Below, piece after piece: positions 16,805 to 27,294 of a stretch of 64,000 bases of DNA (position 1 is its first letter; each line of letters starts with the position of its first letter). Under the pieces are notes generated by a model. It was given only the letters and a program-made list of their open reading frames with translations. It was not told the origin of the DNA and made no database searches. This stretch comes from Streptomyces wedmorensis (GTDB lineage Bacteria; Actinomycetota; Actinomycetes; Streptomycetales; Streptomycetaceae), in NCBI RefSeq assembly GCF_000716445.1, contig NZ_JNWK01000008.1:62001-126000 (forward strand), written 5' to 3'. The translations under genes and the position numbers were made by a program.

Positions 16805-17788
16805 TCAGTTGTCCCGTTCGAGGATGCCGGACTGTGCGATCAGGTAGCCGAGCTGGGCCCGGCTCCCGCTGCCGAGCGTGGCGGCGAGTTTGGCTATGTG
16901 GGCGCGGCAGGTGCGCACGTTCATCCCGAGGCGGCGCGCGATGGCCTCGTCGACGTGGCCTTCCACGAGGAGCTTGGCGATGGAGCGCTGGACGCCCCCT
17001 ATGCCGTCCACGGACGGGCTGTAGGGGATCTCCTCCTCCCAGGGCACGCCGTGGAGCCAGAACTGGTCGAAGACGCCGACGAGGTACTGGACGAGGCCTT
17101 CGTGGCGGAGTTCGAGGGCGACCTGGCGGTCGCTGCGCGCGGGCACGAAGGCGACCTTGCGGTCGACGATGATCAGCCGGTCGATGATCTCTTCGAGGGT
17201 GCGCAGTTCGAGGCCGTAGGGGGCGACCCGCTCGACGTAGGCGAGGGTGGCGGGGTGGTGCCGGGCGGTGTGCTGGTAGAGCGTGCGCATCCGGACGCCG
17301 CGGTTGAGGAGGGGTTCCATCCGCCGCAGGGCCGCTTCGAGGGTCTCGGGGCGCCGTCCGCTGCCGGGCTGGATGGTGAGGAGTTCCTCGGTGCACTCGT
17401 TGATGACGCGGTCCAGCGTCGCGTTGATGACGCTGAGGCCTTCGAGGACGGTGATCGCCTGTGCGGCCGAGGGGTCGGGGGTGTGGATCGCGAGGAATGG
17501 CTCGAACGCGTCGGCGAGCGCGATGGCGTGCTGCCGACGCGCCTGTATCTCCTGTTCGATGGGGTGGATGAGCTGGTTGAGGGCGATCGAGGGCGACACA
17601 GGGTGCAGCCACTGGCTGTCGTCGGGGTCGGGGTGAAGGAGCGAGAGCTCCTTCAGGCACGGGGCGGCGGCGGCCTCGGAGCGGGCGATTCGACCCGTGC
17701 GGAGGGCGTTCGCGTACAGCTCCTTGCCCACGTCGCATAGTTCACCGTGACTGTGGTTATGGCCCGTTCTGTCACATTCCAGACTCAT
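16805..17788 (-). CDS. TrmB-like/LuxR-type HTH transcriptional regulator divergent from a repeat peptide
   Basis: 327 aa; ATG 17788 is preceded by GAGGGGGG. The N-terminus looks like a TrmB-type winged helix (ANALRTGRIARSEAAAA..LKELSLL). The middle resembles the PLD-like sensor fold of such regulators (ATLDRVINECTEELLTI, RRMEPLLNRGVRMRTLY, DRLIIVDRKVAFVP). The C-terminus is a LuxR-type HTH (SIAKLLVEGHVDEAIARRLG, MNVRTCRAHIAKLAATLGSG). No receiver domain is present, so it is a one-component regulator likely to sense a ligand. The divergent neighbour is a secreted three-repeat peptide; regulation of, or by, that peptide is an inference. Confidence 0.8.
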   Translation of the reverse strand: MSLECDRTGHNHSHGELCDVGKELYANALRTGRIARSEAAAAPCLKELSLLHPDPDDSQWLHPVSPSIALNQLIHPIEQEIQARRQHAIALADAFEPFLAIHTPDPSAAQAITVLEGLSVINATLDRVINECTEELLTIQPGSGRRPETLEAALRRMEPLLNRGVRMRTLYQHTARHHPATLAYVERVAPYGLELRTLEEIIDRLIIVDRKVAFVPARSDRQVALELRHEGLVQYLVGVFDQFWLHGVPWEEEIPYSPSVDGIGGVQRSIAKLLVEGHVDEAIARRLGMNVRTCRAHIAKLAATLGSGSRAQLGYLIAQSGILERDN

Positions 17789-17915
17789 TCGCACCCCCCT
17801 CAGGGTCATGAATTACAGGAACATGATGCCCGGGTTGGCTGGTGGACGGGTCATGAGTAAGTCATCGTCTAACTCGCGGGGGGGAGGTAGTGATCAAAAG
17901 AGGTGGAGATCGGCC

Positions 17916-18134
17916 ATGACCAGGATGGTTCGTGCACTTAGCGCCATAGCCGTTGCGGCGGCTGTTCTCGGTGTGCTCGCACTCGACGGCGAGCCCTCAT
18001 GGGAGACCACCCCGGCGCACTCCGTAGTGGCGGAGCCGGGCGAGCCCTCGTGGGAGAGCACTCCGGCGCACGATGTGCTCGCGTCGCCCGGCGAGCCGTC
18101 TTGGGAGATCCTTCCCAAGGGTGCGGGCGCGTGA
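17916..18134 (+). CDS. Secreted repeat peptide precursor with three GEPSWE units
   Basis: 72 aa from ATG 17916 (GGTGGAG seven bases upstream). The first 24 residues form a signal-peptide-like segment (MTRMVRALSAIAVAAAVLG). The rest is three tandem units: GEPSWETTPAHSVVAEP, GEPSWESTPAHDVLASP and GEPSWEILPKGAGA. This design of a leader plus near-identical short units resembles multi-copy peptide precursors such as pheromone or RiPP precursors; no processing site is proven. It is divergent from the TrmB/LuxR-like regulator (127-bp gap) and overlaps the next gene by 4 bp. In-frame upstream ATGs (17808, 17823, 17853) would remove the clean signal peptide. Confidence 0.75.
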   Translation: MTRMVRALSAIAVAAAVLGVLALDGEPSWETTPAHSVVAEPGEPSWESTPAHDVLASPGEPSWEILPKGAGA

Positions 18135-18451
18135 GTGTCCCGCCCGACGACCCCAGGTTCCGGCGTGAGATGGCCTCGGCCTACCGCTCCGGATGGCACT
18201 TCGTCGATCTCGCCACGGCCATCCCCCACCGTGGCGACTCGCTGAAGGTCACTCTCTTCGGGGAGCCGATCGTCGTCGCGCGTGAGCAGGACGAGGACGT
18301 CCGCGCTTACCGCTGTCTCCGGCGCCCCCGGGGCGCACCGCAGCCGATCCGCTGTGCCATCCGGTACGGCATGATCTTCGTCAATCTCGACCAGCGGGAC
18401 CACCAGCTGATCGAGCCAGAGACCATCACCGCCACCCCCCGCAGTGCCTGA
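18131..18451 (+). CDS. Small Rieske-like protein lacking the iron-sulfur ligands
   Basis: 106 aa from GTG 18131, in a GTGA overlap with the peptide gene, so translation is probably coupled. The sequence SGWHFVDLATAIPHRGD, VTLFGEPIVVAREQDEDVRAYR and YGMIFVNLDQRD matches the start and end of the Rieske domain of ring-hydroxylating oxygenase alpha subunits. The C-x-H and C-x2-H ligands are absent and the cluster loop is shortened (CLRRPRGAPQPIRC). It cannot bind a normal 2Fe-2S cluster. It could be a repurposed binding domain for the neighbouring peptide or a remnant; the coupling favours a role in the module. Confidence 0.7.
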   Translation: MSVPPDDPRFRREMASAYRSGWHFVDLATAIPHRGDSLKVTLFGEPIVVAREQDEDVRAYRCLRRPRGAPQPIRCAIRYGMIFVNLDQRDHQLIEPETITATPRSA

Positions 18452-18493
18452 GCGATTCCCCCGTCGTTGTAGATCGCTCCGGCACTTCCCCCA

Positions 18494-18538
18494 CACAGCG
18501 GCGCCATCGCGGACCTGAAACGCGATGGCGCCGCTGTG
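18494..18538. terminator. Bidirectional terminator after the peptide module
   Basis: A perfect 18-bp stem (18494-18511 with 18521-18538) with a 9-nt loop, between the plus-strand Rieske-like gene and the minus-strand gene ending at 18556. Confidence 0.8.
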
Positions 18539-18555
18539 CTGCGCGCGCGCACTTC

Positions 18556-18960
18556 TCAGGCGCGGCCCATCGCCCGGGTGAGGGCGATCTCGATGACGAC
18601 CCGGTCGGGGTTCGGGGCCGGCGTGCGGCCGTAGCGCTCGGCGTAGCGGGCGACGGCGTCCGCGACGACCTCGGCCTCCGTGCGGATGTGGGCGACGCCC
18701 TCCAGGGTGGCCCAGCGCCCCTTGTCGACCTGGCAGACCGCGACCCGCGCGCCGTCCGCGCCCGCCGCCAGGACGTTGGCGACCTTCCGGCTGTTCTTGT
18801 TGGTGATCACGCGCGCGTACCCGTTCTCGGGGTCGTACGTGACGCCGACCGCCACGACGTGCGGGGTGCCGTCCGGGCGCGGGGTGGTCAGGGTGCTCAT
18901 GTGGTACTCGCGCCAGAAGCCCGCGTACGAGTCGGAGGGGTTCCTCGGGTCCGTTGCCAT
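18556..18960 (-). CDS. Pyridoxamine-5'-phosphate-oxidase-fold flavin/F420-dependent enzyme
   Basis: 134 aa split-barrel protein with the family pattern FWREYHMSTLTTPRPDGTPHVVAVGVTYD..YARVITNKNSRKVANVLA, a glycine-containing AVCQVDKGRWATLEGVA strand pair and a C-terminal helix. Actinobacterial members use F420 or FMN to reduce small molecules; the substrate is unknown. Its start region lies close to the clpB promoter on the opposite strand. Confidence 0.85.
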   Translation of the reverse strand: MATDPRNPSDSYAGFWREYHMSTLTTPRPDGTPHVVAVGVTYDPENGYARVITNKNSRKVANVLAAGADGARVAVCQVDKGRWATLEGVAHIRTEAEVVADAVARYAERYGRTPAPNPDRVVIEIALTRAMGRA

Positions 18961-18997
18961 GCCCGGAAACTACCCGGGGCGTGACTCCCTCCGACAC

Positions 18998-19018
18998 CTT
19001 GAGCGGGATCGACTCAAC
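18998..19018 (+). promoter_or_regulatory. HAIR operator in the clpB promoter
   Basis: CTTGAGC-N7-ACTCAAC is a near-perfect HspR-associated inverted repeat (two changes from CTTGAGT-N7-ACTCAAG). A candidate -10 TACCCT lies at 19025-19030, so the operator covers the -35 region. This puts clpB in the same HspR circuit as the dnaK operon. Confidence 0.85.
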
Positions 19019-19082
19019 TTTGTGTACCCTGGAGAAGTCATAGAAGGAGAGGACCCACGAGAACCCAGGAGGAACACCGCAC

Positions 19083-21674
<2,592 letters not shown>

Positions 21675-21689
21675 CGGGGCCCGGCGGGC

Positions 21690-22118
21690 CTACACGTCGA
21701 AGGACGTCAGGTGTACGAGGGCGGTGCCGCCGTCCTCGTACACCACCTTCACGCGGACGTAGAGGGACTGGCCGTAGTCGGTCTCACGGCACAGGTCCTC
21801 GTCGCAGGGGGTGTCCGGAACGGCGCCCGGATAGGTGGCATCCAGCCAGTCGGCCACACCGGTGCGCGGCATGCGGAAATCGACGGTGACGTACGAGTCC
21901 TGCCAGTGCATCCCGGTGCACCGGGCGTCCTCGGCGTCCGCGGGGAGGCGTCCGCGCGCGAACTCCATCGCGTCGGCGCAGTCCACCGTCTGCGGCCTTC
22001 CCGCCTCGCTGAACGAGTACGCCGCCCAGGCCATCAGCGCGACCGGCAGCCCGCAGACCGCCGTGAGCCCCACGGCGAGCCAGATCCACCACCGGGATTT
22101 CCTCTTCGCGTCCCCCAT
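21690..22118 (-). CDS. Hypothetical membrane-anchored protein, 142 aa
   Basis: A basic N-terminus (MGDAKRKSRWW) leads into one membrane segment (IWLAVGLTAVCGLPVALMAWAAYSF). About 105 probably extracellular residues follow, with four cysteines (DCADAMEFA, ARCTGMHWQ, TPCDEDLCRE) that could form two disulfides. No family is recognised. It is convergent with clpB (15-bp gap). Confidence 0.7.
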   Translation of the reverse strand: MGDAKRKSRWWIWLAVGLTAVCGLPVALMAWAAYSFSEAGRPQTVDCADAMEFARGRLPADAEDARCTGMHWQDSYVTVDFRMPRTGVADWLDATYPGAVPDTPCDEDLCRETDYGQSLYVRVKVVYEDGGTALVHLTSFDV

Positions 22119-22235
22119 GGGGACGAGATCATGTCAGCTGGCAGCGGATCTCGCCGCTTACGGACCAGCGGGGCTTGCCACGTACCGCCCGGCATGGGGG
22201 AGGATGGCGAGCATCCGTACGAAGGGAAATACACG

Positions 22236-22772
22236 GTGAGCATCGACCCGTCCTCGATTCCGAATTTCGGGGGCCAGCCCCAGCCTCAGGCCGCAGGACC
22301 GGCGGGCCCCGTCGTCCCCGACCAGGACCTCGTCAAGCAGCTCCTCGAGCAGATGGAGCTGAAGTACGTCGTCGACGACGAGGGTGACCTCGCGGCGCCG
22401 TGGGAGGAATTCCGCACGTACTTCATGTTCCGCGGCGAGGAGGAGCAGCAGGTCTTCTCGGTGCGGACGTTCTACGACCGCCCGCACTCCGCCGACGACC
22501 GCGCGAAGGTCCTCGACGCGATCGACGACTGGAACCGCCGCACCCTGTGGCCCAAGGTGTACACCCACCTGCACGAGGAGGAGGACGGCTCCGCCACCCT
22601 CCGCCTCATCGGCGAGGCCCAGATGCTGATCGGCACCGGCGTCGCCCTGGAGCACTTCGTGTCCTCCACGGTCAGCTGGGTCCGCGCCTCCATCGAGTTC
22701 GACAAGTGGATCGTCGAGCAGTTCGGCCTGGAGGCCCCCGAGGACAAGACGCCGGGCGACGAGGAGGCGTAA
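22236..22772 (+). CDS. YbjN-domain protein (sensory transduction regulator-like)
   Basis: 178 aa, GTG 22236 with GAAGGGA upstream. After a Pro/Gln-rich N-terminus the protein has the YbjN fold seen in type III secretion chaperone-like proteins: DLVKQLLEQMELKYVVDDEGDL, YFMFRGEEEQQVFSVRTFY, WNRRTLWPKVYTHL and a C-terminal helix (SWVRASIEFDKWIVEQFG). The family is common in Streptomyces and its biochemical role is not known. It may interact with partner proteins. It ends at a terminator shared with the convergent aminotransferase. Confidence 0.85.
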   Translation: MSIDPSSIPNFGGQPQPQAAGPAGPVVPDQDLVKQLLEQMELKYVVDDEGDLAAPWEEFRTYFMFRGEEEQQVFSVRTFYDRPHSADDRAKVLDAIDDWNRRTLWPKVYTHLHEEEDGSATLRLIGEAQMLIGTGVALEHFVSSTVSWVRASIEFDKWIVEQFGLEAPEDKTPGDEEA

Positions 22773-22791
22773 GCCTCCCCGCCACACGGCG

Positions 22792-22828
22792 ACGGGAGCC
22801 CGGCCCCTTCAGGGGGCCGGGCTCCCGT
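22792..22828. terminator. Bidirectional terminator between YbjN-like and aminotransferase genes
   Basis: A perfect 16-bp stem (22792-22807 with 22813-22828) and 5-nt loop lies 20 bp after the plus-strand stop and 15 bp beyond the minus-strand stop. Confidence 0.85.
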
Positions 22829-22842
22829 GCGTCCGGGCCGCC

Positions 22843-24012
22843 TCAGCCGAGCCGCTTGAGGCGGGAGACCGCCTCCTCCAGGACCTCGGCCTTCTTGCAG
22901 AAGGCGAAGCGGACGAAGGGGGCGCCGGCCTCGCGGTGGTCGTAGAAGACGGCGTTGGGGATGGCGACGACGCCGGCCCGCTCGGGCAGGGAGCGGCAGA
23001 AGTCGAAGCCGTCGGTCGCGCCGAGCGGGCGGATGTCGGTGGTGACGAAGTAGGTGCCGGCGGGGCGGTAGACCTCGAAGCCGGCCTGCGCGAGGCCCTC
23101 GCTCAGCAGGTCCCGCTTGGCCTGGAGGTCGGCGCGCAGGGAGCCGAAGTAGGCGGCCGGGAGGCGGAGCGCCTCGGCGATCGCGTACTGGAACGGGCCG
23201 GCGGAGACGTACGTGAGGAACTGCTTGGCCGAGCGGACGGCGGAGGTCAGCTCGGGGGAGGCGGTGATCCAGCCGACCTTCCAGCCCGTGAACGAGAACG
23301 TCTTGCCGCTCGAACCGATGGTGACCGTGCGCTCCCGCATGCCGGGGAGGGTCGCGATCGGCACGTGCTCGGTGCCGTCGAAGACCAGGTGCTCGTACAC
23401 CTCGTCGGTGACCACGAGCAGGTCCCGCTCGACCGCCAGCTCGGCGATCGCGGTCAGCTCGGCGCGGGTGAGGACGGTGCCGGTGGGGTTGTGCGGGGTG
23501 TTGAGCAGGATCAGCCGGGTCCGGTCGGTGACGGCGGCCCGCAGCTCGTCCAGGTCGAGGACGTAGCTGCCCTCGTGGGGGCGGAGGGTGACCGGGACGC
23601 GGGTGCCGCCGGCCATCGCCACACAGGCCGCGTACGAGTCGTAGTACGGCTCCAGGGCGATCACCTCGTCGCCCGGCTCGACGAGCGCGAGCAGGGCCGC
23701 CGCGATCGCCTCGGTGGCGCCCGCGGTGACCAGCACCTCCGCGTCGGGGTCGTACACGAGGCCGTACCGCTCCCGCTGGTGGTCGGCGACGGCCGTGCGC
23801 AGCTCGGGGACGCCGGGGCCGGGCGGGTACTGGTTGCCGCGGCCGTCCCGCAGCGCGCGGACGGCGGCCTCCCGGATCCCCTCCGGGCCGTCGGTGTCGG
23901 GGAAGCCCTGACCGAGGTTGATCGACCCGGTCCTGGCGGCGAGCGCGGACATCTCGGCGAAGATCGTCGTCCCGAACTCGGCGAGGCGGCGATTGAGCAG
24001 CGGTCGTGTCAT
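22843..24012 (-). CDS. PLP-dependent aminotransferase, class I/II (DapC-like)
   Basis: 389 aa. Fold-type I transaminase with SINLGQGFPDTDGP, NTPHNPTGT, the Asp/Tyr pair VVTDEVYEHLVF and the Schiff-base Lys in GSSGKTFSFTGWKVGW. It is closest in feel to the N-succinyldiaminopimelate aminotransferase/kynurenine-aminotransferase group, so lysine biosynthesis is plausible but not certain. ATG 24012 is chosen because AGGA lies eight bases before it; ATG 24021 lacks a ribosome site. Its upstream region is shared with the divergent Ser/Cys peptide gene. Confidence 0.88.
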   Translation of the reverse strand: MTRPLLNRRLAEFGTTIFAEMSALAARTGSINLGQGFPDTDGPEGIREAAVRALRDGRGNQYPPGPGVPELRTAVADHQRERYGLVYDPDAEVLVTAGATEAIAAALLALVEPGDEVIALEPYYDSYAACVAMAGGTRVPVTLRPHEGSYVLDLDELRAAVTDRTRLILLNTPHNPTGTVLTRAELTAIAELAVERDLLVVTDEVYEHLVFDGTEHVPIATLPGMRERTVTIGSSGKTFSFTGWKVGWITASPELTSAVRSAKQFLTYVSAGPFQYAIAEALRLPAAYFGSLRADLQAKRDLLSEGLAQAGFEVYRPAGTYFVTTDIRPLGATDGFDFCRSLPERAGVVAIPNAVFYDHREAGAPFVRFAFCKKAEVLEEAVSRLKRLG

Positions 24013-24043
24013 GAGGGCCATCCTGGGGGGAAGCTCTGGACTT

Positions 24044-24065
24044 GCTCAAGTGTGCTTTGACAGGG
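24044..24065 (+). promoter_or_regulatory. Copy 1 of a duplicated upstream box (Ser/Cys peptide gene)
   Basis: GCTCAAGTGTGCTTTGAC plus AGGG is nearly identical to 24369-24390, 304 bases upstream of the second copy's start. Both contain TCAA-N7-TTGA and a -35-like TTTGAC, and both lie upstream of related small membrane proteins. The similarity extends about 15 bp left and 20 bp right of the core. Confidence 0.65.
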
Positions 24066-24089
24066 TCGCGGCGAGGGGATCGCCCTGGC

Positions 24090-24356
24090 ATGGACATCGC
24101 ATTCTTCATCCTCGGGATCGCGGTCGTGATCGGCTTCGGGGTGTGGCTCGTCGCGCGAGGGATGAGCGGTACGAACCGCGCGAGCGGCGGCGGTGACAGC
24201 TGGTGGGCGGGTGCGGGCTCCTCCTCCACCTCGTCCTCGTCGTCCTCCTCCACTTCCTCCTGCTCCTCGTCCTCGTCGTCCTCCTGTTCCTCCTCCTCGT
24301 GTTCGAGCTCGTCCTGCTCGTCGTCCTCGTGCTCCAGCTCGTCGTCGTGCAGCTGA
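24090..24356 (+). CDS. Small membrane protein with Ser/Cys-repeat tail
   Basis: 88 aa from ATG 24090. It has one N-terminal membrane helix (MDIAFFILGIAVVIGFGVWLVA), a short linker (GMSGTNRASGGGDSWWAGAG) and then about 45 residues made almost only of Ser and Cys in the pattern CSSSSC, with seven cysteines. The tail is low complexity at DNA level (TCC/TCG runs), so its length may vary by slippage. The next gene is a paralogue in layout with a Gly/Cys tail. Function unknown; metal binding, thiol cross-linking or surface anchoring are possible. Confidence 0.7.
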   Translation: MDIAFFILGIAVVIGFGVWLVARGMSGTNRASGGGDSWWAGAGSSSTSSSSSSSTSSCSSSSSSSCSSSSCSSSSCSSSSCSSSSSCS

Positions 24357-24368
24357 AGCTCTCGATTC

Positions 24369-24390
24369 GCTCAAGTCCGCTTTGACGGGG
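24369..24390 (+). promoter_or_regulatory. Copy 2 of the duplicated upstream box (Gly/Cys peptide gene)
   Basis: GCTCAAGTCCGCTTTGAC plus GGGG matches copy 1 at 24044-24065 except at four positions. It begins 12 bases after the stop of the Ser/Cys gene and 48 bases before the next start. Confidence 0.65.
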
Positions 24391-24437
24391 GGCCGTAGAG
24401 GGCATCCCCCTCGCACAGAAGAACGGGGGTAGTACAG

Positions 24438-24641
24438 ATGGAAATCTTCATCGTCATCCTGGTGGCCGTGGTCGTCATCGGCCTGATCTCCACCGTCAGG
24501 GACCGGGCGCGCGGCGGCCGGCGGCGCGGGGGCCGCAAGCGCGGCGGCTGGGCCGGCGGGGGCGGCTCCGGGGGCGCGGGCTGCGGTTCGAGCTGCGGCG
24601 GAGGGGGCGGCTGCGGGGGCGGCTGCGGCGGCGGCAGCTGA
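24438..24641 (+). CDS. Small membrane protein with Gly/Cys-rich tail
   Basis: 67 aa. A single membrane helix (MEIFIVILVAVVVIGLIS) is followed by a basic stretch (RDRARGGRRRGGRKRGG) and a Gly-rich tail with five cysteines (CGSSCGGGGGCGGGCGG). Its layout and its upstream box match the preceding gene, so the two look like a diverged tandem duplication. Length and composition resemble small GG/Cys-rich proteins of unknown role; no function is assigned. Confidence 0.7.
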   Translation: MEIFIVILVAVVVIGLISTVRDRARGGRRRGGRKRGGWAGGGGSGGAGCGSSCGGGGGCGGGCGGGS

Positions 24642-24920
24642 GCGCGCGTCGGCTCCGGAGGCACGTGACGTTGGCATTCCGTGCCGACATCTCGATCGAT
24701 TCTGATTGAACAATTGAACTGTGGGGGCCCCGAAGGGGTTGGAAAACACAGCAAGTTGGGTAAAAACGCTGCGAGTCGCCCGGCGTCCGTGGTTCTCTCG
24801 CTCCTGACAGAGACAGCCCTCGGACCGTGTGTGGAACCGAGCCGGCGATCCCCACTCCCGTTGGACCCTCTCCGGGGCGCCCCCGGCCCACCCGTCAAAC
24901 CGTGTTTGCGGAGCCGACCC

Positions 24921-25439
24921 ATGCTCACCACCCTGAAAACCACCTACACCGACACCCGTGCGGCCGACCTGGCCTGGGCACTCGGGCGCGAGCCGCTGCC
25001 CGCCCTCGCGGTGCTCGATCTCGAACTCTCCGGCGCCAAACTGCAGTTGAGACTGCTCGGCGCCTCCCATCAGGTCCTCCTCGAAGAGGACGGCGGCAGC
25101 TGCTCGGAGACCGTGGCCTGCATGCCGGGCAGCAGCACCCCGCTCCCGCTCGGCGTCTCCAAGCGCGTCGGCGAATGGGAGTACGAATTCGCCGCCCGCG
25201 TCGAGACGCTCCCGGAGGGCGCCTTCGCCGGGCGCGCGCAGGAGCTGCTCGCCCTCGTCGCCGACCACCCCAACGGCCTCGCGGGCACCTTCCCCGGCTC
25301 GCCGCACGCCTTCACGGCGATGCTGGCGCACCGTCACGAAGGCCAGGTGCGGTGGCGCACCTGGCACGCCTACCCGCAGGAGGGGCAGTTGGTGGTGACC
25401 AGGACCCGCATCGGCGCCCGTATGCCCGCAACGCTCTGA
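24921..25439 (+). CDS. DUF2617 family protein
   Basis: 172 aa from ATG 24921. It starts LTTLKTTYTDTRAADLAWALG and continues with LELSGAKLQLRLLGASHQVLLEE and WRTWHAYPQEGQLVVTRTR, the DUF2617 pattern. The protein is soluble with mixed alpha/beta character, and its biochemical function is not known. It precedes an aminopropyltransferase gene by 75 bp; I recall that pairing as common in Streptomyces, which suggests a link to polyamine-like metabolism (inference). The 279 bp upstream contain an unusually AT-rich patch around 24695-24770 but nothing I can name. Confidence 0.85.
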   Translation: MLTTLKTTYTDTRAADLAWALGREPLPALAVLDLELSGAKLQLRLLGASHQVLLEEDGGSCSETVACMPGSSTPLPLGVSKRVGEWEYEFAARVETLPEGAFAGRAQELLALVADHPNGLAGTFPGSPHAFTAMLAHRHEGQVRWRTWHAYPQEGQLVVTRTRIGARMPATL

Positions 25440-25514
25440 AACATCCTCCCGGCGCCCCAGGTGCACTCGTGTGGGTGACAAAGCGTCCGACAGTCGTGAC
25501 GTAGCGTTACGGTC

Positions 25515-27188
25515 ATGATCGAGCCGACCGTGACCATGCCACCCAAGAGGGTGCGACGGCCGCCCGTGCGGCGGCCCGTCCGGCCGCGGGAGGCGGTGCG
25601 GTTCCCGGTCCTCGCAGTGGTGTTCGTCTGCGCCGCGTGCGGCCTGGTCTACGAGCTGGAACTGGTCGCGCTCGCCTCCTACTTGATCGGCGACTCGGTC
25701 ACCCAGGCCTCCGTCGTGCTCTCCGTGATGGTCTTCGCGATGGGCGTCGGCTCGCTGCTCGCCAAGCGGCTGCGCTGCCGCGCCGCCGTCGGCTTCGGCC
25801 TGGTCGAGGCCGGGCTGGCGCTCATCGGCGGCTGCTCGGCGATGGTGCTGTACGCGGCCTTCGCCTGGCTCGGCGAGTCGCGGTACGTGCTCGTGGCGTT
25901 CTCACTCGCCATCGGCGTGCTCATCGGCGCCGAGATCCCCCTCCTCATGTCGCTGATACAGCGGGCGGGCCGGTCCGGGCGGGCCGGCCGGCAGGCCCCG
26001 GCCGGGGATCAGGACGACGCCGCGGGGACGGTCGCCGACCTCTTCGCCGCCGACTACGTCGGCGCGCTGGTCGGCGGCCTCGCCTTCCCGTTCCTGCTGC
26101 TGCCCTGGCTCGGCCAGCTCACCGGCGCGCTCGTCACCGGAGCGGTCAACGCGGTGGCGGGCGGCGGGCTCGTCCTCTGGGTGTTCCGCCGCGACCTGAC
26201 CCGCCGCTCCCGGGCCCTGCTCGTGGCCGTGAACGTCGCCGTCCTCGCCGTCCTCGCCACCGCCACCGTCCTCGTCGACGACTTCGAACAGGCGGCGCGC
26301 CGGGCCGTGTACGGGGACCGGGTGCGGGTCGCCGTCCACACCGACCTCCAGGAGGTCGTCGTGACGGGCGGCCGGGAGGGACCGCCGGACCTCTTCCTCG
26401 ACGGCCGCCTCAGGGTGGCCGGCCAGGACGAGCACCGCTACCACGAGGCGCTCGTCCACCCCGCGATGAAGGGCACGCACGCGCGCGTGCTGATCGTCGG
26501 CGGCGGGGACGGCCTGGCCGCCCGCGAGGCCCTGCGCTACCGGGGGGTCCGCGCCGTCACCGTCGTCGAGATCGACCCGGGCGTCGTCCGCCTCGCCCGT
26601 ACGGACCCGGCGCTCGCCACGCTCAACGCGCAGGCGTTCCGGGACCCGCGCGTCCGGGTGGTCTACGCGGACGCGTTCGGCTGGCTGAGGGAGGCCGCCG
26701 ACCGCGTGCAGGAACGGTACGACGTGGTGATCTCCGATCTGCCCGACCCCGGCATCACCCCCAGCACCAAGCTGTACTCGGAGGAGTTCTACGGCCTGGT
26801 GGCCCGCGTCCTCACCGGCGCCGGACGGTTCGCCGTGCACGCCGGATCCGCCGCCGACCGACCCCGCACCTACTGGACGGTGGACGCCACCCTGCGCGCC
26901 GCGGGCTTCGCGACCCGCCCGTACAGCGCGAGCGGCCGCACCCCCGGCTTCGCCGCCGGACCCGACCGCGCGGACCGCGTCAGCGGCAAGGGCCGGGGCC
27001 CGTGGGACTGGGGCTTCCTCCTCGCGGTGCCCGGCGACCGGCCGCCCGTCCTCGGACTCGCCCCCGACGCGCCCCGGCTCCGCTCGCTCGCCGCGGACAC
27101 CCTGGCCGCCGCGGCCCGCCGCGCCGAACGCGCCAGGGGCGCCGCACTGCCCCCGTCCACTCTGGTGCACCCGCGGTACGGCGCCTGA
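25515..27188 (+). CDS. Membrane polyamine aminopropyltransferase (spermidine-synthase-like)
   Basis: 557 aa. The N-terminal half has seven or so membrane helices ([20 protein letters not shown] and following). The C-terminal half is a Rossmann-type aminopropyltransferase with the decarboxy-SAM pocket [18 protein letters not shown], the acidic [17 protein letters not shown] and the catalytic-region [19 protein letters not shown]. This membrane-fused form is common in actinomycetes, and the true acceptor amine is uncertain. A 20-bp GC palindrome (27229-27248) follows and may terminate it. Confidence 0.88.
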   Translation: MIEPTVTMPPKRVRRPPVRRPVRPREAVRFPVLAVVFVCAACGLVYELELVALASYLIGDSVTQASVVLSVMVFAMGVGSLLAKRLRCRAAVGFGLVEAGLALIGGCSAMVLYAAFAWLGESRYVLVAFSLAIGVLIGAEIPLLMSLIQRAGRSGRAGRQAPAGDQDDAAGTVADLFAADYVGALVGGLAFPFLLLPWLGQLTGALVTGAVNAVAGGGLVLWVFRRDLTRRSRALLVAVNVAVLAVLATATVLVDDFEQAARRAVYGDRVRVAVHTDLQEVVVTGGREGPPDLFLDGRLRVAGQDEHRYHEALVHPAMKGTHARVLIVGGGDGLAAREALRYRGVRAVTVVEIDPGVVRLARTDPALATLNAQAFRDPRVRVVYADAFGWLREAADRVQERYDVVISDLPDPGITPSTKLYSEEFYGLVARVLTGAGRFAVHAGSAADRPRTYWTVDATLRAAGFATRPYSASGRTPGFAAGPDRADRVSGKGRGPWDWGFLLAVPGDRPPVLGLAPDAPRLRSLAADTLAAAARRAERARGAALPPSTLVHPRYGA

Positions 27189-27228
27189 GGACCGGGCGAC
27201 GGGCGGGCGCCGGATCCCCGGGCGGCGG

Positions 27229-27248
27229 GCGGGGGCGCGCGCCCCCGC
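27229..27248. terminator. Possible terminator hairpin
   Basis: A perfect 20-nt GC palindrome (GCGGGGGCGCGCGCCCCCGC) lies 40 bp after the aminopropyltransferase stop. The loop is minimal, so its strength is uncertain. Confidence 0.45.
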
Positions 27249-27294
27249 GTCAAACAGGCGACGCCGCGCCCCCGCCTGAGTAGGCTCGGCTTCC

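Noticed and set aside
17808..17915. Longer N-terminal version of the GEPSWE peptide (start at ATG 17808).
   Set aside because: It adds a polar, unconserved-looking leader in front of a complete signal peptide and lacks a good ribosome site.
24230..24330. Poly-Ser/Cys stretch looking like a non-coding low-complexity repeat.
   Set aside because: It is in frame with a good membrane helix and start, and the neighbouring paralogue has the same layout, so I call it coding with reduced confidence.
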